Both the position numbers and the translations under genes were made by a program. Below are positions 1 to 5,283 of a stretch of DNA of 5,528 nt, piece by piece; positions within the stretch are counted from its first letter, which is position 1, and each line of letters opens with the position of its first letter. The stretch lies in contig DXWE01000059.1 of the NCBI GenBank assembly GCA_019417045.1, positions 3,337-8,864 of the forward strand, given 5' to 3'. Source of the stretch: Oscillospiraceae bacterium. GTDB taxonomy: Bacteria > Bacillota > Clostridia > Oscillospirales > Acutalibacteraceae. A model generated the notes under the pieces. The model ran no database searches. It worked only from the letters and a program-made list of their open reading frames with translations, and was not told the DNA's origin.

Positions 1-2
1 AG

Positions 3-1124
3 ACACCATGGTTTGACGAGGAGATCCCCTTCAACATGGCGGCGGAGGTGGGCACCCGCAAGGTTATCACCGAGCACTCCACCATCGGGCTGGTTGTCAC
101 CACCGACGGCAGTATCACGGATATCCCCCGGGAGGAGTACGCCGAGGCGGAGGAGCGGGTGATCCGGGAATTGCAGGATATCCACAAGCCGTATGTGGTG
201 CTGCTCAACTCCACCCATCCGGAATCCTCCGCGACCATGCAGCTGGCGGACTCGCTCGAGAAGAAGTATGGCGTGCCGGTCATGCCGGTCAACTGCCAGG
301 ACATGGACGAAGCGGAGATCCGCAAGATCCTGGAGAAGATCCTGTTCCAGTTCCCGGTGCGGGAGATCGGCATCGAGCTGCCCCGCTGGCTGACCCGGCT
401 GGACAAATCGCATCCCGTGCGCCGCGCGGTGATGGACGCGATCCGGCAGGCTGCCGCGAACACGGATAAGATCAGTCAGATCCAGGATGTGGCGGCAAAA
501 CTCGCCGGCTGCGAGTACATCGACAACGCGCGGGTGTCGTCGGTCGAACTCGGCCGCGGCAGCGCCAACGTCTCGGTCGGCATGCAGGAGGATCTGTTCT
601 ACCGCGTGCTCGGGGAGACCACCGGGTTCGATGTGCAGGACGAGGCCGCGCTGCTGAGCACCATGCTGGAGCTCGCCGCTATGAAGAAGAAATACGACAA
701 GATCAAGAACGCGCTCGACGAGGTCGAGGCGACCGGGTACGGGATCGTGATGCCCTCGCTCGACGAGATGACGCTCGAGGAGCCGGAGATCATCAAGCAG
801 AGCGGCCGCTATGGCATCCGCCTGCGCGCCGAGGCGCCCTCCATCCACATGATGAAGGCGGATATCACCACTGAGGTGTCCCCGATCGTGGGCTCGGAGA
901 AGCAGTCGGAGGAGCTCGTCAGCTACCTGCTCAGCGAGTTTGAGGAGAACCCGAGCAAGATCTGGGAGTCAAACATCTTCGGGACCTCTCTGTATGGGCT
1001 GGTCAACGAGGGGCTGCACAACAAGCTCTACCGCATGCCGACCGACGCGCGCCTCAAGCTGAAGGAGACGGTCGAGCGGATCATCAACGAGGGGTGCAAC
1101 GGGCTGATCTGCATCATCGTGTAA
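3..1124 (+). CDS. spoIVA: Stage IV sporulation protein A (spore coat basement-layer ATPase), 5'-truncated by window edge
   Basis: SpoIVA hydrolyses ATP to polymerise on the outer forespore membrane, where SpoVM anchors it, and forms the platform for coat assembly and cortex formation in the mother cell. The frame is open from the window edge: the residues before the first ATG (position 36) read TPWFDEEIPFN, which aligns with the family segment TPWFDNPIPF, so the ATG at 36 is an internal Met and the true start lies upstream. About 373 residues are visible out of a usual 492 or so, which puts the Walker A P-loop outside the window. Visible landmarks are GTRKVI and TTDG just after the edge (end of the ATPase domain), the middle domain, and a highly conserved C-terminal domain (PEIIKQSGRYGIRL, APSIHM near residue 280, KETVERIINEG, hydrophobic end GLICIIV). 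The next gene starts 18 nt downstream with no terminator between them, suggesting cotranscription, presumably from a sigma-E promoter outside the window. Confidence 0.96.
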   Translation, partial: TPWFDEEIPFNMAAEVGTRKVITEHSTIGLVVTTDGSITDIPREEYAEAEERVIRELQDIHKPYVVLLNSTHPESSATMQLADSLEKKYGVPVMPVNCQDMDEAEIRKILEKILFQFPVREIGIELPRWLTRLDKSHPVRRAVMDAIRQAAANTDKISQIQDVAAKLAGCEYIDNARVSSVELGRGSANVSVGMQEDLFYRVLGETTGFDVQDEAALLSTMLELAAMKKKYDKIKNALDEVEATGYGIVMPSLDEMTLEEPEIIKQSGRYGIRLRAEAPSIHMMKADITTEVSPIVGSEKQSEELVSYLLSEFEENPSKIWESNIFGTSLYGLVNEGLHNKLYRMPTDARLKLKETVERIINEGCNGLICIIV

Positions 1125-1142
1125 ACAGGGATGTGAGGAATC

Positions 1143-2039
1143 ATGGAGACAAACAGGCAGGAACCGTATAGCGAAATGACGCCTTTTTTGGAGGCAGACC
1201 AACCCGCCGCGCCGCCACCGGAAGACCCCGCGGCGGAGGCGGCCCCTGCTACGACACCGCCCGCCAAAAAGGCGCGGCAGGACGGCTGGATGCTGCTGCT
1301 GGTGCAGAGTGTTGCCTGCGTGCTGGTGGTGGGGGTGGCGCTGCTGTTCAAGCTGATCGGCGGGGACACGTTTCAGCAGCTGCGCGACCAGTTCGCGGCG
1401 GCGCTGCGGGACAATTCCGTGGTGTCCACCGTGATGGGCTGGCTGGAGGGGGATCCCGCTGCACCGGCGTCCCCCTCCGGCAGCACGGGGGAGACCACGC
1501 CGACAGATTCCGATCCGTCCGGCGCCGGCTCAACCGATCCCTCGGTGCTCGCGGCGGGCGGACGGTTTGTCGAGGCGAGCGGAACCAGTGTAAAGGACGC
1601 ACCGGCAGGCGCGTCCTTTGCGCCTATCACGGCGGTGCAGGCGGCGGGGCTGCCGCTGACCGAGGGGGAGATCAGCTCGTTGTTCGGGTACCGGACGGAT
1701 CCGATCACGGGGGAACTCTCCTTCCACACGGGGCTCGATATCGCCGCGCCGGAAGGCGCCTCCATTGCGGCGGTGTACGGCGGGACGGTGTCGCTGGTCA
1801 ACGTGGACGGCGGGTATGGAAACTATCTCGTCGTCCAGCACGACGACCGGGTCTCCACCCTCTATGCCCACTGTTCGGCCATCCTGGTGGAGGAGGGGCA
1901 GCAGGTGAGTGCAGGGGACACCATCGCGCTCGTCGGGAGCACCGGGTACTCCACCGGCAATCACCTGCACATTGAGATTCTGATCGACAAGGTGGCGTAC
2001 GACCCCGCCTATGTGCTCGCGGTCGAGCCGTATGCTTAG
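1143..2039 (+). CDS. spoIVFA: Single-pass membrane M23/LytM-domain protein, probable SpoIVFA counterpart
   Basis: The 298-residue protein has a Pro/Ala/Glu-rich cytosolic head (1-48), one transmembrane helix (about 49-72), a low-complexity Ser/Thr/Gly/Pro linker (about 103-160) and a C-terminal M23 peptidase domain (about 172-295). The complete LytM metal and catalytic set is present: H195 and D199 (HTGLD), H243 (YAHCS), and H274/H276 (HLHIE). SpoIVFA in Bacillus is a single-pass mother-cell protein with a degenerate domain of this fold; it scaffolds BofA and the protease SpoIVFB in the outer forespore membrane. The adjoining M50 protease gene, which overlaps by 8 nt, is the main reason for the SpoIVFA call. 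The intact active site means it could instead cleave peptide cross-links. SpoIIQ has a similar layout, but it is made in the forespore and is not expected beside spoIVA and an M50 gene. The start follows GAGGA at 1135-1139. M23 family assignment is secure; the SpoIVFA name is inferred from context. Confidence 0.78.
   Translation: METNRQEPYSEMTPFLEADQPAAPPPEDPAAEAAPATTPPAKKARQDGWMLLLVQSVACVLVVGVALLFKLIGGDTFQQLRDQFAAALRDNSVVSTVMGWLEGDPAAPASPSGSTGETTPTDSDPSGAGSTDPSVLAAGGRFVEASGTSVKDAPAGASFAPITAVQAAGLPLTEGEISSLFGYRTDPITGELSFHTGLDIAAPEGASIAAVYGGTVSLVNVDGGYGNYLVVQHDDRVSTLYAHCSAILVEEGQQVSAGDTIALVGSTGYSTGNHLHIEILIDKVAYDPAYVLAVEPYA
1588..1623 (+). repeat. Long inverted repeat (hairpin) inside the linker of the M23 gene
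   Basis: GTGTAAAGGACGC (1588-1600) and GCGTCCTTTGCGC (1611-1623) can pair as 13 bp in RNA, with two G-U pairs, across a 10-nt loop. The inner 9 bp, AAAGGACGC/GCGTCCTTT, are a perfect inverted repeat. It lies in the low-complexity linker of the M23 protein just before the peptidase domain. The half-sites sit so that the plus strand and the minus strand both encode KDAPAGASF in one frame. No U-tract follows the stem, so it is not a standard terminator. Confidence 0.6.
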
Positions 2040-2619
2040 GTGCCGGCTGTGGGGGGTTCAGGTATGCGTCAGTCTGCTGTTTCCGGCGGCGGCCGTCGTG
2101 ATGATCGCGCTGGATGATTCCGGGTTGGCTTCGTGGTGCCTGTGCGCTTCCCTGCTGCACGAGTGTGGGCACCTGGCGGCGCTGCTCTGGTTCGGGCACC
2201 GCCCGCGGGAGATCGCGTTCGGGGTGTTCGGCATGCGCATGGTGCAGTCCCCGGAAGAGCCTCTCTCCTATGGCCGGCAGGCGGTGGTATCCGTGGCCGG
2301 GCCGCTGGTCAACGCGGTGTGCGCGCTGACCCTGCTGTGCACCGGTGTCTCGCCCGGGGCGGCGCTCGTGCACACCGTGCTGTGCCTGTTCAACCTGCTG
2401 CCGATCGCGCCGCTCGACGGGGGCCAGGCACTGCTTTCGCTGCTCAAATGCCGCCTGCCGGCGGAAAGGGCGGACACGGTGGTGTTTGTCATCTCGCTGT
2501 GCGTCGTCGCGCCGCTGACAGTGGCGGGTGCGCTCCTGCTCGCCTACAGCGGCTACAATTTTACGCTGCTGTTGGTGTGCCTGTATCTGCTGTGTCTGCT
2601 GCTGCTCAAGCGGCGATGA
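2032..2619 (+). CDS. spoIVFB: M50 site-2-type intramembrane metalloprotease, SpoIVFB-like, without CBS domain
   Basis: SpoIVFB cleaves membrane-associated pro-sigma-K in the mother cell to release active sigma-K late in sporulation. The 195-residue product is almost wholly hydrophobic with several membrane helices. It carries the zinc motif HECGH at 43-47 (H43, E44, H47) and the second motif NLLPIAPLDGG at 121-131, whose D129 is the third metal ligand. SVAGPLVN at 87-94 is also typical of the family. The order and spacing match Bacillus SpoIVFB (HELGH at about 43, D at about 137), but that protein runs to about 288 residues because of a C-terminal CBS domain, whereas this one stops at LLKRR after the membrane core. 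The start at 2032 overlaps the M23 stop by 8 nt and has no good Shine-Dalgarno, consistent with translational coupling; an ATG at 2011 in the same frame is possible. Twelve cysteines in 195 residues is high. Substrate identity is inferred, since M50 proteases also cut anti-sigma factors. Confidence 0.82.
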   Translation: MLRCRLWGVQVCVSLLFPAAAVVMIALDDSGLASWCLCASLLHECGHLAALLWFGHRPREIAFGVFGMRMVQSPEEPLSYGRQAVVSVAGPLVNAVCALTLLCTGVSPGAALVHTVLCLFNLLPIAPLDGGQALLSLLKCRLPAERADTVVFVISLCVVAPLTVAGALLLAYSGYNFTLLLVCLYLLCLLLLKRR

Positions 2620-2636
2620 AAAATGTAAAAAAACAC

Positions 2637-2672
2637 TTGCAATTTGATGTCCGGTGTGCTAAAATAGACCGG
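2637..2672 (+). promoter_or_regulatory. Sigma-A-type promoter with extended -10 for the rplS operon
   Basis: TTGCAA (2637-2642) is followed after exactly 17 nt by TAAAAT (2660-2665). A TG at 2657-2658, one base before the hexamer, gives the extended -10 form. AT-rich sequence just upstream (2618-2633, mostly A) could act as an UP element, and it stands out against the GC-rich surroundings. Transcription would start near 2671-2672, about 140 nt before the rplS start codon. The -35 box lies only 17 nt past the stop codon of the protease gene. Confidence 0.82.
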
Positions 2673-2718
2673 TATTTGATTGACCGTGGGCAAATTCTGC
2701 CTGTACGGGGTTGATGCA

Positions 2719-2739
2719 GGGGAGGGCGAAGCCCTCCTC
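2719..2739 (+). promoter_or_regulatory. GC-rich 5' hairpin in the rplS leader, carrying an anti-Shine-Dalgarno sequence
   Basis: GGAGGGC (2721-2727) pairs with GCCCTCC (2731-2737) around a GAA triloop, extended by G2720-U2738 and G2719-C2739 to 9 bp. No run of T follows, so it is not an intrinsic terminator. Its 3' arm contains CCTCCT (2733-2738), the exact complement of AGGAGG (2798-2803), the ribosome binding site of rplS. Opening this hairpin would free that segment to mask the binding site. Confidence 0.6.
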
Positions 2740-2787
2740 ACATTCAAGCGGACAGTCCTCTGTCCCTCGATGAGGGAGCACGAATGT
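2740..2787 (+). ncRNA. Probable ribosomal protein L19 leader (autoregulatory 5' structure)
   Basis: This part of the untranslated leader folds as a closed domain. ACATTC (2740-2745) pairs with GAATGT (2782-2787). Inside are GGACAG (2750-2755) with CTGTCC (2760-2765) around loop TCCT, and CCCTC (2764-2768) with GAGGG (2772-2776) around GAT. The two inner stems share C2764-C2765, so they compete at their junction or one is shortened. A conserved L19 leader family is known upstream of rplS in Firmicutes and is thought to let L19 control its own synthesis. Position, size and the small multi-stem form fit that family; membership was not checked against a covariance model. Confidence 0.62.
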
Positions 2788-2811
2788 CTGAAGAAGCAGG
2801 AGGAAACAAAA

Positions 2812-3156
2812 ATGGAAGATGCTCTGAAATGGATTGCCCGGGACAGTGTGAAAGCGGATGCCCCGGAATTTACGATCGGCGACACCGTGCGGGTGGACGT
2901 GAAGATCCGTGAGGGGGACCGCGAACGGATTCAGGCGTTTGAGGGCACGGTGATCGCGAAGAACGGCAGCGGGGTCAGCGAGACCTTCACGGTGCGCCGG
3001 GTGGCGTACGGTGTCGGGGTGGAGCGCGTGTTCCCGCTGCACTCCCCGAATGTGGCAGCGGTCAAGGTGATCCGCCACGGTAAGGTGCGCCGCGCGAAGC
3101 TGTACTATCTGCGTGATCGCGTGGGCAAGGCTGCCAAGGTCAAAGAGCGCCTGTAA
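2812..3156 (+). CDS. rplS: 50S ribosomal protein L19
   Basis: L19 sits at the interface of the 50S and 30S subunits and contributes to bridge B8. The 114-residue product has the usual family length and begins with a short N-terminal helix, followed by the basic beta barrel (FTIGDTVRVDVKIREGDRERIQAFEG, residues 20-45). The signature VRRVAYGVGVERVFPLHSP occupies 61-79, and the basic tail GKVRRAKLYYLR occupies 90-101. The start at 2812 is fixed by AGGAGGA at 2798-2804 with 7-8 nt spacing and by the family's N-terminus; the frame stays open upstream to 2680, but that extension overlaps the leader hairpins and resembles no L19. It is the first gene after the extended -10 promoter and is followed by an intrinsic terminator, so it may be made in excess over the genes behind it. 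Its usual upstream neighbour trmD is absent. Confidence 0.97.
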   Translation: MEDALKWIARDSVKADAPEFTIGDTVRVDVKIREGDRERIQAFEGTVIAKNGSGVSETFTVRRVAYGVGVERVFPLHSPNVAAVKVIRHGKVRRAKLYYLRDRVGKAAKVKERL

Positions 3157-3170
3157 GGGCGGGCAAAAGG

Positions 3171-3226
3171 GGGTTGTCTCACAGCGAAGCGGGGGGTTCC
3201 CGGCGCGCTGGAGGCAACTCTTTTTT
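3171..3226 (+). terminator. Intrinsic terminator after rplS, likely partial
   Basis: GTTGTCTC (3173-3180) pairs with GAGGCAAC (3211-3218), with one G-U pair. CAGCG (3182-3186) with CGCTG (3206-3210) continues the stem, and the base extends by G3171-C3220 and G3172-U3219. A run of six T follows at 3221-3226. An AAAA run at 3165-3168 precedes the stem, so it could also work on the opposite strand. The downstream signal peptidase gene starts only 22 nt after the T-run and shows no clear promoter, so readthrough probably feeds the rest of the operon at a reduced level. Confidence 0.82.
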
Positions 3227-3248
3227 CACAGGATAAGGGGGGACAACC

Positions 3249-3791
3249 ATGCCGGAGAGACGGTCGGGTCGCGTGCTCTCGTCGCTCTATGACTGGGTGG
3301 AAGCGCTCGTGTGGGCGCTGATGGTCATCGTGCTGCTGTTTCTGTTTGTAGTCCGGGTGGTACAGGTGGACGGTGAATCCATGCACGACACGCTGCAGGA
3401 CGGGGACCGGCTGGTGCTGCGGGTGGTGGCGTATACGCCGGACTACCAGGATATCGTGGTGGTCAACCGGTATACCGACGAGCCCCTCATCAAGCGGGTG
3501 ATCGCGCTTTCGGGCGACACGGTCTATATCGACCCGGACACGGGAATTCTGTATGTCAACGGGGAACCCCAGCAGGAGAACTATGTGCACTATCCGAACC
3601 TGACATATGACCTGCACGAAGAGGTGACGGTGCCGGCGGGGCATGTGTTCGTAATGGGGGATCACCGCAACAATTCCAAGGACAGCCGGTCGCGGGAAGT
3701 GGGCTTTGTAAACGTCAAGGATATCGTCGGCAAGGTCGTGTTCCGGTACTGGCCGATCCGGGAACTGGGAGGAGTATATGACAACCTATGA
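3249..3791 (+). CDS. lepB: Type I signal peptidase, first tandem copy (S26A, SipS/LepB family)
   Basis: It removes signal peptides from Sec- and Tat-exported proteins on the outer face of the cytoplasmic membrane. The 180-residue product has one N-terminal membrane anchor (about 18-38), as in Gram-positive SPases, with the catalytic domain outside. The Ser/Lys dyad is S44 (GESMHDTL) and K82 (LIKRVIALSGD); box E is MGDHRNNSKDSR at 136-147. The serine box has Asp where the family usually has Pro (SMxPTL). The start at 3249 follows an AAGGGGGG purine run at 3235-3242 with 6-nt spacing. The gene lies directly behind the rplS terminator and overlaps the second copy by 14 nt. The 5' arm of the terminator can also pair with the bases between the ribosome binding site and this start codon, which may limit translation. 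Confidence 0.94.
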   Translation: MPERRSGRVLSSLYDWVEALVWALMVIVLLFLFVVRVVQVDGESMHDTLQDGDRLVLRVVAYTPDYQDIVVVNRYTDEPLIKRVIALSGDTVYIDPDTGILYVNGEPQQENYVHYPNLTYDLHEEVTVPAGHVFVMGDHRNNSKDSRSREVGFVNVKDIVGKVVFRYWPIRELGGVYDNL

Positions 3792-4362
3792 ACCGTCGGA
3801 GCGGGAGGAGAGTGAAGCTCCCGCCCGGGAAGAGAGAAAGCCGGTCATCGCGTCGGTGTACGAGTGGATGGGCACATTTGTGTCCGCGCTCGTGTGTGTC
3901 GCGCTGATCTTTGCGTTTGCGTTCCGCGTGGCGGGGGTGGACGGCGATTCGATGAACGACACGCTGCACGATCGGGACTATGTCCTGCTGAGCAGCTGGA
4001 TGTACACCCCGCAGCGGGGGGACATTGTGGTCATCAACCGGTATCATGAGGGGGACGCCGATCCATCGATCGAGCCGCTCATCAAACGGATCATCGGCAT
4101 GCCGGGCGATACGGTGCAGATCACCGAGACGACGGTGTATGTCAACGGGGAAGCGCTTGACGAGCCCTATGTGCACTATCCGAACTATCCGGCGGATCTC
4201 GAGGTCACAGTGCCGGCAGGCCATGTGTTTGTGATGGGGGACCACCGCAATAACTCACTGGACAGCCGCTTTGAGGCGGTGGGATTTGTGGAGATCTCCG
4301 ATATTGTGGGCAAGGCGGTGTTCCGCCTGCTGCCGCTCTCCCAATTCGGGAGTATCGACTGA
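3778..4362 (+). CDS. Type I signal peptidase, second tandem copy (S26A family)
   Basis: A paralogue of the preceding gene; by eye roughly half of the aligned positions are identical, and some DNA stretches (for example around 3578-3593 and 4169-4184) match exactly. The 194-residue product adds a charged cytosolic head rich in Glu and Arg (1-22), then a membrane anchor (about 32-50). The catalytic dyad is S58 (GDSMNDTL) and K103 (LIKRIIGMPGD), and box E is MGDHRNNSLDSR at 153-164. Both catalytic residues are present, so it should be active. A short insertion (HEGDADPSIE, about 90-99) precedes the Lys box compared with copy one. The start at 3778 is preceded by GGGAGGAG (3767-3774) inside the end of the first copy; the 14-nt overlap points to coupled translation. 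Two copies may differ in substrate preference or timing, for example vegetative versus sporulation secretion, which the sequence cannot settle. Confidence 0.93.
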   Translation: MTTYEPSEREESEAPAREERKPVIASVYEWMGTFVSALVCVALIFAFAFRVAGVDGDSMNDTLHDRDYVLLSSWMYTPQRGDIVVINRYHEGDADPSIEPLIKRIIGMPGDTVQITETTVYVNGEALDEPYVHYPNYPADLEVTVPAGHVFVMGDHRNNSLDSRFEAVGFVEISDIVGKAVFRLLPLSQFGSID

Positions 4363-4384
4363 CCAAAACGGAGGAAAACAGGGC

Positions 4385-5278
4385 ATGGAACAGGGACCGA
4401 TCCAATGGTTTCCCGGCCACATGGCCAAAACCCGCCGCAAGATCACCGAGAGCCTGCCGCTGGTGGACATGGTGATCGAGGTGATCGACGCGCGCGTGCC
4501 GGTGAGCAGCCGCAATCCGGAGCTGGGCGCGTTGATCGCGGACAAGCCGCGTCTGCTGATCCTGAACAAGGCGGATCTGGCCGACGAAGCCGCTACCCGC
4601 CGGTGGGTGGCGGCTTTTGTGCAACAGGGACTGCCGGCGCTCGCGGCCGACTGCAAAAGCGGCCGGGGGCTGGGACAGATCGTGCCGCACATGCGGCAAA
4701 TCCTCGCGCCGCAGACGGAGATGTGGGAGAAAAAGGGGATGGTCGGCCGGCCGCTGCACGCGATGGTGGTCGGCATCCCGAACGCCGGCAAATCCTCGTT
4801 TATCAACCGGCTGGCGAAGGGCGGCCGGGCCAAAACGGAGGACCGCCCGGGTGTGACGCGCGGCAACCAGTGGTTTACCGTGGACGGCGGCGTGCTGCTG
4901 CTGGATACGCCGGGCGTGCTGTGGCCGAAATTTGACGATCCGCAGGTCGGGCTGCACCTGGCGTTCACCGGTGCGATCCGCGACCAGATTCTGGACGTGG
5001 AGGAGCTCGCGTGCGGGCTGCTGCAGGTGTTGGCCCGGGACTATCCCGGCAGGCTGCGGGAGCGGTACAAGCTGCCCGGAAATCCGGCGGATCCACTGCC
5101 GGAGGACGGGTGGGAGCTGCTCGAGCACATCGGGAAAAAGCGCGGCATGCTGGTGTCGGGCGGCGAGGTGGATACCGAGCGCGCGGCTGCGATGCTGCTG
5201 GACGAATACCGCGGCGGAAAGCTCGGCCGGATCACGGTGGAGTGGCCGGACCCGCTGCCCGCCGGGCAGGAGGAGTAG
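4385..5278 (+). CDS. rbgA: Ribosome biogenesis GTPase RbgA (YlqF), circularly permuted
   Basis: RbgA binds late 45S precursors of the large subunit and uses GTP hydrolysis to promote final maturation, including entry of late proteins such as L16. The 297-residue protein (about 282 in Bacillus) starts with the family hallmark IQWFPGHMAKTRR; H12 corresponds to the catalytic His9 of Bacillus RbgA. The G motifs appear in the permuted order: G4 NKAD at 61-64, G5 near DCKSG at 89-93, G1 GIPNAGKSS at 130-138, G2 Thr in GVTRG at 156-160, and G3 DTPG at 174-177. The C-terminal helical domain follows, with KRGMLVSGGEVD at 252-263. The start at 4385 has GGAGGA at 4370-4375 upstream and matches the family N-terminus; the frame is open back to 4271, but that part is inside the signal peptidase gene. 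Its position between signal peptidase and rnhB is the conserved Firmicute order. Confidence 0.97.
   Translation: MEQGPIQWFPGHMAKTRRKITESLPLVDMVIEVIDARVPVSSRNPELGALIADKPRLLILNKADLADEAATRRWVAAFVQQGLPALAADCKSGRGLGQIVPHMRQILAPQTEMWEKKGMVGRPLHAMVVGIPNAGKSSFINRLAKGGRAKTEDRPGVTRGNQWFTVDGGVLLLDTPGVLWPKFDDPQVGLHLAFTGAIRDQILDVEELACGLLQVLARDYPGRLRERYKLPGNPADPLPEDGWELLEHIGKKRGMLVSGGEVDTERAAAMLLDEYRGGKLGRITVEWPDPLPAGQEE
5268..5275 (+). promoter_or_regulatory. Ribosome binding site of rnhB inside the end of rbgA
   Basis: AGGAGGAG lies 8 nt before the ATG at 5284 and makes up the final Gln-Glu-Glu codons of rbgA. The two genes are separated by 5 nt. This fixes the rnhB start and suggests that ribosomes finishing rbgA re-initiate on rnhB. 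Confidence 0.8.
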
Positions 5279-5283
5279 AGGCG

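Noticed and set aside
2011..2031. An earlier in-frame ATG for the M50 protease
   Set aside because: It adds only seven polar/basic residues inside the end of the M23 gene and has no better ribosome binding site. ATG 2032 gives the common short-overlap arrangement, though 2011 cannot be fully excluded.
2616..2714. A 32-codon frame (MKNVKKHLQF...) whose ATG overlaps the protease stop as ATGA
   Set aside because: The overlap looks like coupled translation, but the frame runs through the rplS promoter elements and ends in the leader. It has no ribosome binding site of its own and resembles nothing I recognise.
2719..2739. The strong GC hairpin before the L19 leader as an intrinsic terminator for the sporulation genes
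   Set aside because: It is followed by ACATTC, not a T-run, and it lies downstream of the rplS promoter, so it belongs to the rplS leader.
2680..2811. An N-terminal extension of rplS by 44 codons
   Set aside because: It would cover the leader hairpins and has no family resemblance, whereas ATG 2812 has a textbook ribosome binding site and gives the standard L19 N-terminus.
4338..4352. Small hairpin CTCCC-AATTC-GGGAG near the end of the second signal peptidase gene
   Set aside because: Only 5 bp, inside coding sequence and without a T-run, so it is too weak to be called a terminator.
4271..4384. An upstream start for rbgA inside the second signal peptidase gene
   Set aside because: The family N-terminus (IQWFPGHMAK) begins just after ATG 4385, which has its own ribosome binding site. 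The extension is out-of-frame reading of the peptidase gene.
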